A stretch of 35,156 bases of DNA from Parvularcula maris (lineage in GTDB: Bacteria; Pseudomonadota; Alphaproteobacteria; Caulobacterales; Parvularculaceae). Both the position numbers and the translations under genes were made by a program. Within the stretch, counting starts at the first letter, position 1; every line of letters starts with the position of its first letter. The DNA is taken from assembly GCF_024505085.1 (NCBI RefSeq), contig NZ_JANIBC010000014.1, forward strand, positions 1-35,156, given 5' to 3'. The notes under the pieces are model-generated. The model saw only the letters and a list, made by a program, of their open reading frames with translations, had not been told where the DNA came from and did no database searches. This document shows, in pieces, positions 9,277-18,402 of this stretch.

Positions 9277-10419
9277 ATGGCTATGGGACGTAAGCTGATG
9301 CTGGTGACGCTGTGCCTGGCGATGTCCATCGGTCATGCCTTTGCGGACTGGCAGGAGAGCTATCTATCCTATCAGCAGGCGATGCAGGAGGGGGACCGAG
9401 ACGCTGCCGAGCGTCACGCCCGCGAGGCATGGCAGGGTAGTCGCGAAGCGATGCCGCCTTCCGAGAACCGCGCGCTCCTGGCGCAGAACTATGCTGCTCT
9501 TGCAGTGCTGACCGACCCGCAAGGATCGGTGGAGGCCCTCGATGACGCCATCCTCCTGGCGGAAGAGGGGTTCGGCACCGGCAATTTCGATAGGCCGACA
9601 CTGTCTTTCATACGCGCGGAGGTGCTCTCGCAGCTCAGACCCACCAAGCGCAGGCCGATGCGGGAGGCCGTCAAGGCGCTGGACGAACTGAGCGCCAAAA
9701 ACCGCACGCTCACCGTTCCGCTGCAGCTTCAGCTCCGTCTCATCGACCGTCTTCACGAAGCCCGATTGTGGCCCGAAGTCATCGAGGTAGCCGGTTCCAC
9801 CAGCGACCTTCTAGGCGAGATGGACAGCACCTCTCCGGCCCTTGCGGTTCAGGTGGAAGCCTTCCGAACCCATGCCGTCCTGAAGACGCAGCCGGAATCG
9901 AACGTCCAGGAAAGCCGCTTTGCCCGCAATCTGGAGGCGACCCGTCAGCGCTATGTCCAGATCGGATCGCAGATCGGCCCCCAGCCCTCCATTGACGAGT
10001 TCGACGAGACGCTGGCCAGGGTTCAGGCCTATCTCGGCCTGATCAGGGCGTTTCAGGCGAGCTACGGCCACCCGTCCGGGGAGCGGGCCGAGGACGGCAT
10101 TATGTCGACCGCGGCCGAGCGGAGCTGCGCAGGGGAGACCACTTGGGAGAAGCGCTCCATGAGCTTTCCGAGGTCGCAGTACGGTACCAACGCCGCCGTG
10201 CTGATAGGCTACCACATCGACGAGGCGGGCCGGGTGACCGAGCCTCGCATTCTCGGCGAAGTGCCGATGGCCAGCCCCTTCGGCGAGAGGGTGCTGCAGC
10301 AGATCAGCAAGTGGGAGGCGGATGTGGACGGCCTTTCGGAGGTCTGCCGACGGGACCGGACGAACGGTTATCCAGTTCACGACCGTCCTTTGATGCACTT
10401 GTCACATAGAATCGGCTAA
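9277..10419 (+). CDS. exported protein with helical repeats and C-terminal TonB-like domain
   Basis: The 380-residue precursor begins with a signal peptide ending GHAFA (residue 23). Residues 24-270 are alpha-helical and TPR-like (SYQQAMQEGDRDAAERHAREAW, ALDDAILLAEEG). Residues about 290-375 look like a TonB C-terminal domain: AAVLIGYHIDEAGRVTEPRI, then FGERVLQQISKWE and a terminal beta segment. TonB domains contact outer-membrane receptors, but this protein has a cleavable signal rather than a TonB anchor and no proline-rich spacer. It is better called a TonB-domain periplasmic protein of unknown role. Two cysteines (C289-like and CRR) flank the domain and may pair. AGAGAGGA precedes the ATG. 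Confidence 0.7.
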   Translation: MAMGRKLMLVTLCLAMSIGHAFADWQESYLSYQQAMQEGDRDAAERHAREAWQGSREAMPPSENRALLAQNYAALAVLTDPQGSVEALDDAILLAEEGFGTGNFDRPTLSFIRAEVLSQLRPTKRRPMREAVKALDELSAKNRTLTVPLQLQLRLIDRLHEARLWPEVIEVAGSTSDLLGEMDSTSPALAVQVEAFRTHAVLKTQPESNVQESRFARNLEATRQRYVQIGSQIGPQPSIDEFDETLARVQAYLGLIRAFQASYGHPSGERAEDGIMSTAAERSCAGETTWEKRSMSFPRSQYGTNAAVLIGYHIDEAGRVTEPRILGEVPMASPFGERVLQQISKWEADVDGLSEVCRRDRTNGYPVHDRPLMHLSHRIG

Positions 10420-10500
10420 GACATTCTAGGTAGTAGAACGATCATACCAACGGAGACCATCGCCTTCAGCGTTGCCAGGTTTCATATCGAACCCCTTCTG

Positions 10501-10555
10501 GCCGAGCGAATAGGACGCTCGGCTCACCTGCCCTTCCGAATAGGCGGGCTGGTGA
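10501..10555 (+). promoter_or_regulatory. tandem hairpins sharing the octamer CGAATAGG
   Basis: Hairpin 1 is GCCGAGCG/CGCTCGGC (10501-10508 with 10516-10523), a perfect 8-bp stem with a 7-base loop. Hairpin 2 is TCACC-T-GCCC paired with GGGC-T-GGTGA (10524-10533 with 10546-10555). Both present CGAATAGG in or beside the loop (10507-10514 and 10537-10544). They lie between the TonB-like gene and the HNH gene, ending 42 bases before the latter's start. No T-run follows. They could be a terminator, a protein-binding leader or a small repeat. Confidence 0.4.
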
Positions 10556-10597
10556 GAGGCGATGTCCTGGGTCTTCGGAGGCGCAGGAGAACGTAAC

Positions 10598-11164
10598 GTG
10601 CAAGCTGTCCGCCAGTCCCCCGATGGGTGCCCCGCTCTGGTCCTGAACGCCGATTTTAGGCCCCTGAGCTACTTTCCCCTCTCCTTATGGTCCTGGCAGG
10701 ACACGCTGAAGGCGGTGTTCCTCGACCGCGTGGACGTGGTGGCCGAGTACGAGCTGGAGGTCCGATCCGTCTCGAGCCGGATCAGGCTACCCTCGGTGGT
10801 CTCGCTGAAAAGTTATGTGAACCACGCGCGCAAGCCCGCCTTCACGCGCTTCAACGTCTTTCTGCGCGACAGCTTTGCCTGCCAGTACTGCGGCAAGCCC
10901 GACCGAGAGGGGCTGACCTTCGACCATGTCATCCCCCGCTCCCGCGGCGGCAAGACCACCTGGGACAACATCGTCGCCGCCTGCAGCCCTTGCAACCTAC
11001 GCAAGGGGGGCAAGATGCCTCGCGACGCGAAGATGTGGCCTGCCCACACGCCGCGCCAGCCCAACATGTTCGAGCTCAACGAGAAGGGCAGGGCCTTCCC
11101 GCCCAACTACCTGCATGAGAGCTGGCACGACTATCTCTACTGGGATGCCGAGCTGGAGAGCTGA
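10598..11164 (+). CDS. HNH endonuclease (alphaproteobacterial conserved family)
   Basis: This 188-residue protein matches a family found in nearly all alphaproteobacteria: CPALVLNADFRPLSYFPLSL at the N-terminus and FPPNYLHESWHDYLYWD at the C-terminus. The HNH/zinc core is CQYCG (C95, C98), FDHVIPRSRGG with D109 and catalytic H110, N124 in TTWDNIV, and CSPCNLRKGG (C129, C132). The fold nicks or cuts DNA with a single metal ion, but the cellular role of this family is not established to my knowledge. The start is GTG at 10598, preceded by AGGAGA and agreeing with family N-termini (MQ-V--SP). An ATG at 10562 in the same frame would add 12 residues. Confidence 0.88.
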   Translation: MQAVRQSPDGCPALVLNADFRPLSYFPLSLWSWQDTLKAVFLDRVDVVAEYELEVRSVSSRIRLPSVVSLKSYVNHARKPAFTRFNVFLRDSFACQYCGKPDREGLTFDHVIPRSRGGKTTWDNIVAACSPCNLRKGGKMPRDAKMWPAHTPRQPNMFELNEKGRAFPPNYLHESWHDYLYWDAELES

Positions 11165-11175
11165 GCCTCCGGCGT

Positions 11176-11604
11176 TCAGACGTCGTAATGGGCCTCGTGG
11201 GTGATCTCGCAGTTCAGGAGCTTCGAGACGGGGCAGTTCTTGGCGGCGCTCTCGACGGCTTCCTCGGCGGTGCTCCTGTCGGCGCCTGGGGCTCTGAGGT
11301 CCACCTTGAGGTGGGACTTGGTGATGGCGAAGTCGCCGTCCTTCTGATCGAGCGTGATCTCGCAGTCCGTCTCGATGGCCGGGGCGTTGATGTCACGGTC
11401 GCCCAGCTCCTTGGACAGCGCCATGGAGAAGCAGGCCGCGTGGGCGGCGGCGATCAGCTCTTCGGGGTTGGTGTTCGGCCCGTCCTCGAAACGGGAGGCG
11501 AAGCCGTAGGGGACCTCGTGCAGAACGTCCCGGCCGGTGCTGATCCGGCCGTGGCCGTCCTTGATTCCGCCGTTCCAATGCACCTTTGCCGTGTTCGTGG
11601 TCAT
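11176..11604 (-). CDS. osmC: OsmC-type peroxiredoxin
   Basis: OsmC/Ohr proteins are dimeric thiol peroxidases that reduce organic hydroperoxides. The reactive cysteines are C58 (AAHAACFSMAL) and C124 (AKNCPVSKLL), spaced as in the family, with E48/E49 in the preceding helix. The start MTTNTAKVHWNGGIKDGHGR and the sequence details fit OsmC rather than Ohr. At 142 residues the length is normal. A ribosome-binding site GGAGG lies 7 bases ahead of the ATG. The gene converges on the HNH gene. It shares a stress theme with gshA nearby, although they are not one operon. Confidence 0.92.
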   Translation of the reverse strand: MTTNTAKVHWNGGIKDGHGRISTGRDVLHEVPYGFASRFEDGPNTNPEELIAAAHAACFSMALSKELGDRDINAPAIETDCEITLDQKDGDFAITKSHLKVDLRAPGADRSTAEEAVESAAKNCPVSKLLNCEITHEAHYDV

Positions 11605-11671
11605 CTCGAATCTCCTCCGCTGATGGGCGGAAGACGAACGGGCTTGGGGCGAGTGCGTTCCCGAAGCCCGC

Positions 11672-14600
11672 TCAGTAGTCCCGCTTGTAGTTCGCGCCCA
11701 GGGTCTGCGCGCCGTCCGGCTGAAGGGTCGTCTCCAGGCTGATGGAGCGGGTGATCTCGTAGACCACGCTGATGATGGTGCCGACCTCGCTGAGGGACTG
11801 GCGGGCGGAGACGTAGATGTCCTCGGAGATGTACTTGCCGACCGTCAGTGCGCGGCCCGAGGGGTCGATGTCGAGGCGGTCGAGACCGAGTCCCGAGCGA
11901 AGGCCCGCGCCCATGCCCCCGCCCGAGCCGAACGCGCCCGAGAGCGTCGCCCCGGCCTGGGCGAGCTGCAGCGCTTCGGCCGCGCCGAGGTCGTTGGCCC
12001 GCCTGCCGAAAAGGATCAACGCCAGAACGTCCTCTTCGGGCAGCCTGGGGCTCGAGGTGAAGCTGATCTCCGGATCGTCGGCCGGCCCCTCGACATTGAT
12101 GATGGCCGTGACGGTGTTGATGCCCTCACCGGCCTCGGTCTGCGCCTGAAGGTCGATGATCGGGTTGATCTCCTGAGAGCGCTGGAAGCCGATCAGGCCC
12201 TCCGTCAGCTCGAAGGTCCGTCCGCCCAAGGAGAGGTTGCCGTCCTCCAGGCGGATGGCGCCGCCGATCCGGGGGTCGTCGGCGGTGCCGCGGACCTGAA
12301 GATCGGCGCTCCACTCGCTCTGCAGGCCTCTCCCGCGCACGAACAGCCCGTTGCGGGCGCCGATATCGAGGTTGAGGTTGATGACCGGGCCGCTCTGCTG
12401 CGGGGTCTCGATCTCTTCGGCTCTGTCATCGAGCTCGCCGTCCACGCGCACGATGTTGACGGGCGCGTAGGTCGGCACCTCCTCGCCGCCTTCCAGCTCG
12501 GGGATCGTCAAGTCGAGTTCATCGAGGCGGACATTGCCCGCCAGCAGCATCTCGCTGAGCGTGCCGGTCAGGTTGATCTCCGAGGTGACGCGCAGCTCGA
12601 GCTCCGTGCTGTCGGCAAGCTGGGCCTCGTCGAGGACCAGGTTGATGTCCACGGAGGAGCTGTCTGGGCGGGTGTCCACACTACCGGTGAGGCGGACGGA
12701 CTGGTCCCTGCCATTGGCGCCCGAGCCGGTGATGTTGATCTCGCCATGGGTGCCGTCGGCAGTATAGTTGAAGGTGACCCCGCCTGTCAGTTCACTGAGG
12801 GTGAGGCCGACCTGCTGGTCCTCGAAGCGGGCGCCGTCGAGGTCGATCCTGCCCTGGGCCTGGGGGGCGGCAAGCCCGCCTGTAACGGTGAGGTCGGCAT
12901 TGATCCGCCCCGTGACCGGCGGCGCCTCGATGGCTGCGAAGGCGAGGAGGGGGGCGATCCGGTCTTCGTAGCGGACACGGACGTTGAGCCCGTCATCCTC
13001 CAGCGCGATGCCGATGGCGGGCTGCCGCTGCAGCGAGATGGGAAGCTGGGCGTCGATGGTGCCGAGCACCTCTTCCCCCTCGCGCAGGATCTGCGCGTCG
13101 GCCTGAACGAACTCGCCGGTCCAGCGGCCGTCGGCGGTGAGGCTGTAGTTGGTCTCGTCCTGGCCCGTGGCGTTGGCGGCGAGGGAGAAGGTGGCCGGCG
13201 TGCCTTGATCCGTATCGAGACTGAGGTCCAGATTAGCCGTCGCGTCCGCATTGGGGATGGGGATCGCGCGGGCCTCGACATTCGCCGTCCAGCGCCGGGG
13301 CGCAATCTGCGCTTCGGCGGTGATGACACCGTCTTCGAGATAGTCGATGGTGGTGGGGGCGACGCTGATCGTCTCGCCGATGCTGATCCTGGTGGGGGCC
13401 GCTAGGCTAACCACCTGGTCCTCGCCGGGGAGGGCCGCGCGGAACGTATCGAGGGCGATCTCGATGTCGCCCTCGGCATCCACCGTACCGCGGCTCGCCG
13501 CCTCGGTGATGAAAAGACCGCCCCCGCCCACATCCGTCGCGGCGAGATCGAAGGCGATGGCGCTTCTCGGGCCTTGGGCGGTCAGGTTCAGGGCTCCGAG
13601 CTCGTAGTCGTCGAGGCGGAGGCGGCGGCCTTGCGCGGTGACGTCGACCGGGTTGAGGCCTTCGCCGGTCCTGGCGTCGATCTCCAGCGTGCCGGAGAGG
13701 ATCTGGCCGGTGACCAGGGTGGTCCGGCGCCCGGCGTCGAGGTCCACATCGACGGCTGCCGCCTGGGTATCGAGGTTGTAGCGCGCGGTGCCCTGACCCG
13801 ACAGCTCGCCCGCCTGGAGGGTGAACTCGGTGACCGAGAGCTCGCGCCCCGCCATGGCGAAGACCGCCCGTCCCTCATAGCTGCCGTCTGCGGAGGAGAG
13901 CTCGACATTGCCCGAAGGTGCACCGGGAAGCCCGGTGAGGTTGGCGTTGAGCTGACCCGCTCCGAAGGCGTTGCCGTCTATCTGCCCCGCGGGCAGAGAG
14001 GCGCCGAGGTTCACGGCGAGCCGCTCCGTGGTGCCGTCGGCCTGAACGGTGGCGGCGAGGGGGCCTTGAAACCCTTCCTGACCGCTGAGGATGGTGAGCG
14101 CGCCCGCCCCGGCCCGGAGGTCCAGATTGGCCCTCACGCCTTGGGTTTCCGTGGCGTAGCTGCCGCTGCCGGTGACGATCACCCGCTGACCCTGCCGCGT
14201 GCCAAGCTGCACCCTAAGGTCGCGCCCCACGGCCATGCCTTCCGCCGTGTAGCGCAGATCGCCCGCAAGGCTCGCGCCTTCGGCGAGGAAGGGGTCGAGC
14301 TGGGGGATATCGAGGGCGACGCCCTTGGCCGTCGCTGCGACCCTGCCGTCGAAGAGAACCTCCTCCGTGGACCGTCCATCTTCGACGGTGAGCTGGACCT
14401 TCCCGGCGGTCAGCGCGGCAGCGAAGGCGTAGCCGTCCTCGACGGCCGCAGCATCGGCGTTGAGAGCGAAGGCGCCGCCTAGATCGGCAGCGCCGTAGGG
14501 CTCGAGAACGGCCGGTTCTATGTTGCCGCTGATCTCGGCATTCACGGACTGCGCCTCGCCGAGCCCGGCTTCGATCCTGCCGCCCAGACGGCCGAAGGCG

Positions 14601-15595
14601 GCCTGCAGGCGCTCGATGTCCACGACCAGCACTTCCTCACGAAGCTGACCGACCGCCGATAGGACGACCTCTTCGCCGAGTGCACTCGCGGCTTCGGCGG
14701 GCAGGAAGCTGCCCGGCTGCCATCGCAGCGTGGCCTGCAGCCGGTCGAGGGCGTCCATTGAGCCGCCCAGGCTGCCTCGCAGGTCGCCGTAAACCCCGGC
14801 GGTGGCGGCGATCTCCGCCGTCAGCGCGCTGAGCTCGCCGCTGGCTTCGAGCTGCAGCTCCGTGCGGTCCTCCGCCTTAATCAAGGTGGAGAGTAGGCCC
14901 GTCTCTTCACTCAGAAGGTCCAAGGAGAGCTGCACCTCCTCCTCGTCGTAGAAGGCGTTGAGACCGATGCGGTCCGTTCCCTCCTGGGTGCGGGCAGAGA
15001 GCTCGGCAATGATCTCGCCGTCCTGGTACCGGCCGCCGCTTTCCAGGGAGAAGACATAGCGCTGACCTAGAATACGCTCGCCGAGCACGAAGTCGGAGAT
15101 GATAAGCGAGTCGAGCTTGACGTCGGGAATGCTGGGCGGCGAGCTCTCCTCTTCCGGCTGCTCCTCCCTCTCGACCGAGGGCGGCATGGCGAGGAAGGCG
15201 CCGTCCTTCAAGACCACGGTCTCGATGTGCACCTGACCCGAGATGAGGTCGAGCGGGTCCCATTCGAGGACGAACCGGTCGGCCCTCGCCCAGACTTCTC
15301 CGCCTGCGGAGAGAACCACGTCGGTCAGGATGATCTCGGCGGGCAGCTTGCCCTCGATCTCGCCGTAGGAGATGTCCGAGCCGAGCTGCTCACGCACCGC
15401 GTCCTCGATGATCGGGCGGCTGATCCGGTCGACCAGCGCGATGCCGATATTGCGCGAGGTGCTGCGGTCTCCGGCCTGGGGGTCGGCCGTGCCGAGACCG
15501 GGCAGGCTCACTTGGGTGAGGACGATCAGCATCAGGACGATGAGACCGATCAGGACACCGATGGTGCCGAGGGAGATGGCGGCGAAACGTTTCAT
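11672..15595 (-). CDS. tamB: translocation and assembly module subunit TamB
   Basis: TamB is a very long inner-membrane-anchored protein that spans the periplasm as a hydrophobic beta-groove. With TamA it supports outer-membrane protein insertion and, as shown for AsmA-like proteins, lipid transport. The 1307 residues start with a signal anchor (SLGTIGVLIGLIVLMLIVLTQV, about 8-29). A repetitive beta-rich body follows, and then the conserved C-terminal DUF490/TamB region (roughly the last 350 residues, with NPIIDLQAQTEAG, ILFGRRANDLGAAEALQLAQ and the terminal NYKRDY). The ATG overlaps the tamA stop (TGATG), so the two are translationally coupled, as is usual for this pair. Frames on the opposite strand are shadows. 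Confidence 0.95.
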   Translation of the reverse strand: MKRFAAISLGTIGVLIGLIVLMLIVLTQVSLPGLGTADPQAGDRSTSRNIGIALVDRISRPIIEDAVREQLGSDISYGEIEGKLPAEIILTDVVLSAGGEVWARADRFVLEWDPLDLISGQVHIETVVLKDGAFLAMPPSVEREEQPEEESSPPSIPDVKLDSLIISDFVLGERILGQRYVFSLESGGRYQDGEIIAELSARTQEGTDRIGLNAFYDEEEVQLSLDLLSEETGLLSTLIKAEDRTELQLEASGELSALTAEIAATAGVYGDLRGSLGGSMDALDRLQATLRWQPGSFLPAEAASALGEEVVLSAVGQLREEVLVVDIERLQAAFGRLGGRIEAGLGEAQSVNAEISGNIEPAVLEPYGAADLGGAFALNADAAAVEDGYAFAAALTAGKVQLTVEDGRSTEEVLFDGRVAATAKGVALDIPQLDPFLAEGASLAGDLRYTAEGMAVGRDLRVQLGTRQGQRVIVTGSGSYATETQGVRANLDLRAGAGALTILSGQEGFQGPLAATVQADGTTERLAVNLGASLPAGQIDGNAFGAGQLNANLTGLPGAPSGNVELSSADGSYEGRAVFAMAGRELSVTEFTLQAGELSGQGTARYNLDTQAAAVDVDLDAGRRTTLVTGQILSGTLEIDARTGEGLNPVDVTAQGRRLRLDDYELGALNLTAQGPRSAIAFDLAATDVGGGGLFITEAASRGTVDAEGDIEIALDTFRAALPGEDQVVSLAAPTRISIGETISVAPTTIDYLEDGVITAEAQIAPRRWTANVEARAIPIPNADATANLDLSLDTDQGTPATFSLAANATGQDETNYSLTADGRWTGEFVQADAQILREGEEVLGTIDAQLPISLQRQPAIGIALEDDGLNVRVRYEDRIAPLLAFAAIEAPPVTGRINADLTVTGGLAAPQAQGRIDLDGARFEDQQVGLTLSELTGGVTFNYTADGTHGEINITGSGANGRDQSVRLTGSVDTRPDSSSVDINLVLDEAQLADSTELELRVTSEINLTGTLSEMLLAGNVRLDELDLTIPELEGGEEVPTYAPVNIVRVDGELDDRAEEIETPQQSGPVINLNLDIGARNGLFVRGRGLQSEWSADLQVRGTADDPRIGGAIRLEDGNLSLGGRTFELTEGLIGFQRSQEINPIIDLQAQTEAGEGINTVTAIINVEGPADDPEISFTSSPRLPEEDVLALILFGRRANDLGAAEALQLAQAGATLSGAFGSGGGMGAGLRSGLGLDRLDIDPSGRALTVGKYISEDIYVSARQSLSEVGTIISVVYEITRSISLETTLQPDGAQTLGANYKRDY

Positions 15596-17448
15596 CAGAA
15601 GGGCTGCCCCAGTCCGATCAGCACCTGCACGGGCGCATCGCCCTCGAAGGGGCCGCCTTCCACGGGCTCGTCGCGCTTGTCCAAGGGGAAGGCGATGTCG
15701 AGGCGGATCGGCCCGATCGGCGTGTGGTAGCGTACGCCTATCCCTGCGCCCACCAGCACGTTGCCGAAGTCCGGGGAGTTGCTTTCGAAAGCCCCGCCAA
15801 TGTCAGAGAAGACAGCCAGCTCGATGGCTTCGGTGACGTGCTGGCGCAACTCGACGGAGATCTCCGCGAGGGACGCGCCGCCCAGGATCTCGCCGGTGGT
15901 GTTGTCGATGGGGCTAGCTTCCTGGAAAGCGTAGCCTCTGATCGAGCCGCCGCCGCCTGCGAAGTAGCGTTCCGTGGCGGGTATCTCTGCCCTGGACGCG
16001 CCGTAGATGGCGCCGACCCTGATGCGCCCCGCCAGGGTGCCGCCGTCGTCCTCACCCCAGAAGATACGGTCCGTATAGGACGTCTCCAGCCGGTTGAAGT
16101 TCACCGTGCCGACGAAGGGCTGCACGGTGAAGCGCGCCCTGAAGCCGTCCTGCGGATCGAGGGGCTCCTCCTGGTTGTCCCAGAGGACGGTGAGGGGGAA
16201 GCTGACGGCCTGGAAGATGCGGGTGGATGTCTCCACCGTCCCGCCGAGATCCTCGACGCAGCTCTCGTCATCGTCGGGGAAGATGCGCGCCCCGTTCGGC
16301 CCGAAGCATTCAAGCTCGCGAATGTCCGAGTGCTGCAGAAGAATGCCGCCCTCGGTGGTCAGGTCGTCGTTGAGCCAGAACTTGCCGATGGAGCCGCCCA
16401 CCTGGGCCGTCTGCGCCTCGAACGCATCCGTGTCCTCGTTGCGCAGGATCGCCTGGAGGTTGTAGAAGCCCGGCAGGCGGGGGCGGTCCTTGCGGAAGCT
16501 CGCAGAGCCCTGCTGGATCGGCTGGGACGCCAGAATCTCCGCCCGCAAGGTCTCGCCGCGCTTGAGGGCGTTGCGGTTCTCCCAGAAGACCGTTGCCGTG
16601 GGGCCGATATCGGTGGCGTAGGAGACGCCGCCGCCGATCGTCCGGGGCTTGCGCTCAGTCACCCTGACCAGAATGTCCGTGGTGCCGTCTTCGGCGGGAA
16701 GCTGCGGGGTGACCTCGACCTCGGAGAAGAGCGCGGTCTCGACCAGCCGCTCGCGGTAGCGGTCGATTTCGGAGCGCTCGGCGAGGTCGCCCCGCTCGAA
16801 GGTGCGGTACTGGCGGATGTACTCGACATCGGTGCGCTCGGCGCCGGTCACCTCGATATTGGCGTAGGTCGCCTTGGCGCCGGTACGGACCTCGTAGGTC
16901 GCCCGCCCGCTCGCTTCCGAGAAGTCGGACAGCACCGCGCGGCGGGCGATCTCCGCACCGAGATAGCCCTCGTTCCAGAACCATTCGAGGATCTGGTTCT
17001 CGATGGCGAGGAGGCTCTCCCCCGTGGGGCTGCCGTCCGGCTCGATGCCCATAGCGTAGAGGCTTTCGGGGCGCTCCACCTTCTGCTCGTCCGCATAGGT
17101 GAGCTCGTAGCCAGTGATGTCGAACTTGGTGCCGGTCTCGATGGTGAAGGTGACGAGGACGTTGTCCTCCTCGCGCCTAACCTCCGGCTCGATGCGAGCC
17201 GCGTAGAAGCCTTTGCTCTGCAAAGCGGCTAGGAGCGCGTCGGCATCGCTGTTCGCGGCCCGGCGTACCGGCGCCAAGGCGCTGAAACTGTCCGGATCGC
17301 GGGCCAGCGAGGAGACGGGGCGCAGCTCCTTGCGCAGCTTGTTCGAGAGGCCCTCGATGGTGACCTTCACCTCGAGCTCGGCCGCGGCCTGACCGGCGAG
17401 GGCCAGGCACAGGGCAGGGGCGAGGAGGAGGCGGCGCAACATAATCAT
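15595..17448 (-). CDS. tamA: outer-membrane assembly factor TamA (Omp85 family)
   Basis: TamA is an Omp85 barrel with periplasmic POTRA domains that partners TamB. The 617-residue precursor has a signal peptide MIMLRRLLLAPALCLALAGQAAA. POTRA repeats follow (about 24-270: EVKVTIEGLSNKL, FDITGYELTYAD, ANIEVTGAERTDVEYIRQYR). A surface-antigen barrel comes next, with FAGGGGSIRGYAFQE as the conserved substrate-exit loop (RGY motif) and VGAGIGVRYHTPIGPIRLDIAFPL near the end. It terminates in Phe, the BAM signal. The start at 17448 is preferred over the longer frame beginning at 17475 because it begins exactly at the signal peptide and GAGAG lies just upstream. It overlaps tamB by one base. Confidence 0.95.
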   Translation of the reverse strand: MIMLRRLLLAPALCLALAGQAAAELEVKVTIEGLSNKLRKELRPVSSLARDPDSFSALAPVRRAANSDADALLAALQSKGFYAARIEPEVRREEDNVLVTFTIETGTKFDITGYELTYADEQKVERPESLYAMGIEPDGSPTGESLLAIENQILEWFWNEGYLGAEIARRAVLSDFSEASGRATYEVRTGAKATYANIEVTGAERTDVEYIRQYRTFERGDLAERSEIDRYRERLVETALFSEVEVTPQLPAEDGTTDILVRVTERKPRTIGGGVSYATDIGPTATVFWENRNALKRGETLRAEILASQPIQQGSASFRKDRPRLPGFYNLQAILRNEDTDAFEAQTAQVGGSIGKFWLNDDLTTEGGILLQHSDIRELECFGPNGARIFPDDDESCVEDLGGTVETSTRIFQAVSFPLTVLWDNQEEPLDPQDGFRARFTVQPFVGTVNFNRLETSYTDRIFWGEDDGGTLAGRIRVGAIYGASRAEIPATERYFAGGGGSIRGYAFQEASPIDNTTGEILGGASLAEISVELRQHVTEAIELAVFSDIGGAFESNSPDFGNVLVGAGIGVRYHTPIGPIRLDIAFPLDKRDEPVEGGPFEGDAPVQVLIGLGQPF

Positions 17449-17517
17449 GGAACTCTCAGCGGAACGCAGGCACAACGCGCTTCGTTCCTTCCCCCTTCTT
17501 CTTCTAGGGTCCGCCTG

Positions 17518-18399
17518 ATGCAGAACCTCCCTGATATCGCCCTCTTATTGAAGAACCGTGCCGCCGAGGTGGAACGGGCTTTGAGCGATGCCCTTCTTCC
17601 CTTCAGCGATGAAGCCGCCATCGCGCGCCTGCAAGAGGCCATGGGCTACGCCCTGACCGGCGGCGGCAAGCGCATGCGGCCCTTCCTGGTGCTGGAGACG
17701 GCGGCCCTTTTCGGTGCCGAGGACAGGGCCATGGAGGCTGCTATCGCCCTCGAAATGATCCACGCCTACAGCCTCGTCCATGACGATCTGCCGGCCATGG
17801 ACGACGCCGAGACCCGCCGCGGCAAGCCCTCCGTACACAAGCAGTATGACGAGGCGATCGCGATCCTCACCGGTGACGCACTTTTGACCGAGAGCTTCTT
17901 CGTGCTGACAAGCTATGAGGGAGCGCTCTGCCGCGAACTCTGCCGTGAGTTGTCGAGGGCGGCGGGAACCCACGGCATGGTCGGCGGCCAGATGATGGAC
18001 CTCTACCCCGAAGGCGAGACCGAGGAGCACATCATCGCCCTCCAGGACCGCAAGACCGGCGCCCTCATCGAGTGCGCCGCCGCCATGGGCGCACTCGTCG
18101 GCGGGGCGTCGGACGAAGAGACCGCGGCGCTGCGCACCTACGCGAAGAAGCTCGGCCTCGCCTTCCAGATCGCCGACGACCTCCTCGACGTGACCCAGAC
18201 CGCCGAAGAGATCGGCAAACCGGCAGGCCGCGACGAGGAGATGGGCAAGGCCACCTTCGTCGGCCTCCTCGGCGAAGACGGCGCGCGGGCGCGGCTCCGG
18301 CAGGTGAACGACGAGGCGAGGGCAGCCCTGGGCCAGGTCGAGCGGGACACAAGCGTGCTCGAGGCGCTCCTCGACTGGCAGGCGGGACGGACGAGTTAG
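17518..18399 (+). CDS. ispA: polyprenyl (farnesyl/geranylgeranyl) diphosphate synthase
   Basis: This trans-prenyltransferase condenses isopentenyl diphosphate with allylic primers for quinone, undecaprenol or carotenoid precursors. The first aspartate-rich motif is DDLPAMDD (89-96, in HAYSLVHDDLPAMDD). The second is DDLLD (220-224), and the isopentenyl-binding GGGKRMRP is at 48-55. The 293-residue length and the two-residue insertion in the first motif are as in bacterial IspA-type enzymes, so farnesyl diphosphate is the likely product; chain length cannot be fixed by eye. It is not next to xseB or dxs as in many relatives. Only three bases separate its stop from that of the convergent methylase. 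Confidence 0.9.
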   Translation: MQNLPDIALLLKNRAAEVERALSDALLPFSDEAAIARLQEAMGYALTGGGKRMRPFLVLETAALFGAEDRAMEAAIALEMIHAYSLVHDDLPAMDDAETRRGKPSVHKQYDEAIAILTGDALLTESFFVLTSYEGALCRELCRELSRAAGTHGMVGGQMMDLYPEGETEEHIIALQDRKTGALIECAAAMGALVGGASDEETAALRTYAKKLGLAFQIADDLLDVTQTAEEIGKPAGRDEEMGKATFVGLLGEDGARARLRQVNDEARAALGQVERDTSVLEALLDWQAGRTS

Positions 18400-18402
18400 T
18401 CG

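Noticed and set aside
13574-14482. 302-residue frame antisense to tamB, and similar long antisense frames in uvrA and tamA
   Set aside because: High-GC codon bias keeps opposite frames open; composition and lack of motifs mark them as shadows.
17450-17465. GAAC...GAAC pair upstream of tamA resembling an SOS box
   Set aside because: The spacer is 8 bases, not 7, and it overlaps the tamA start; not a proper LexA site.
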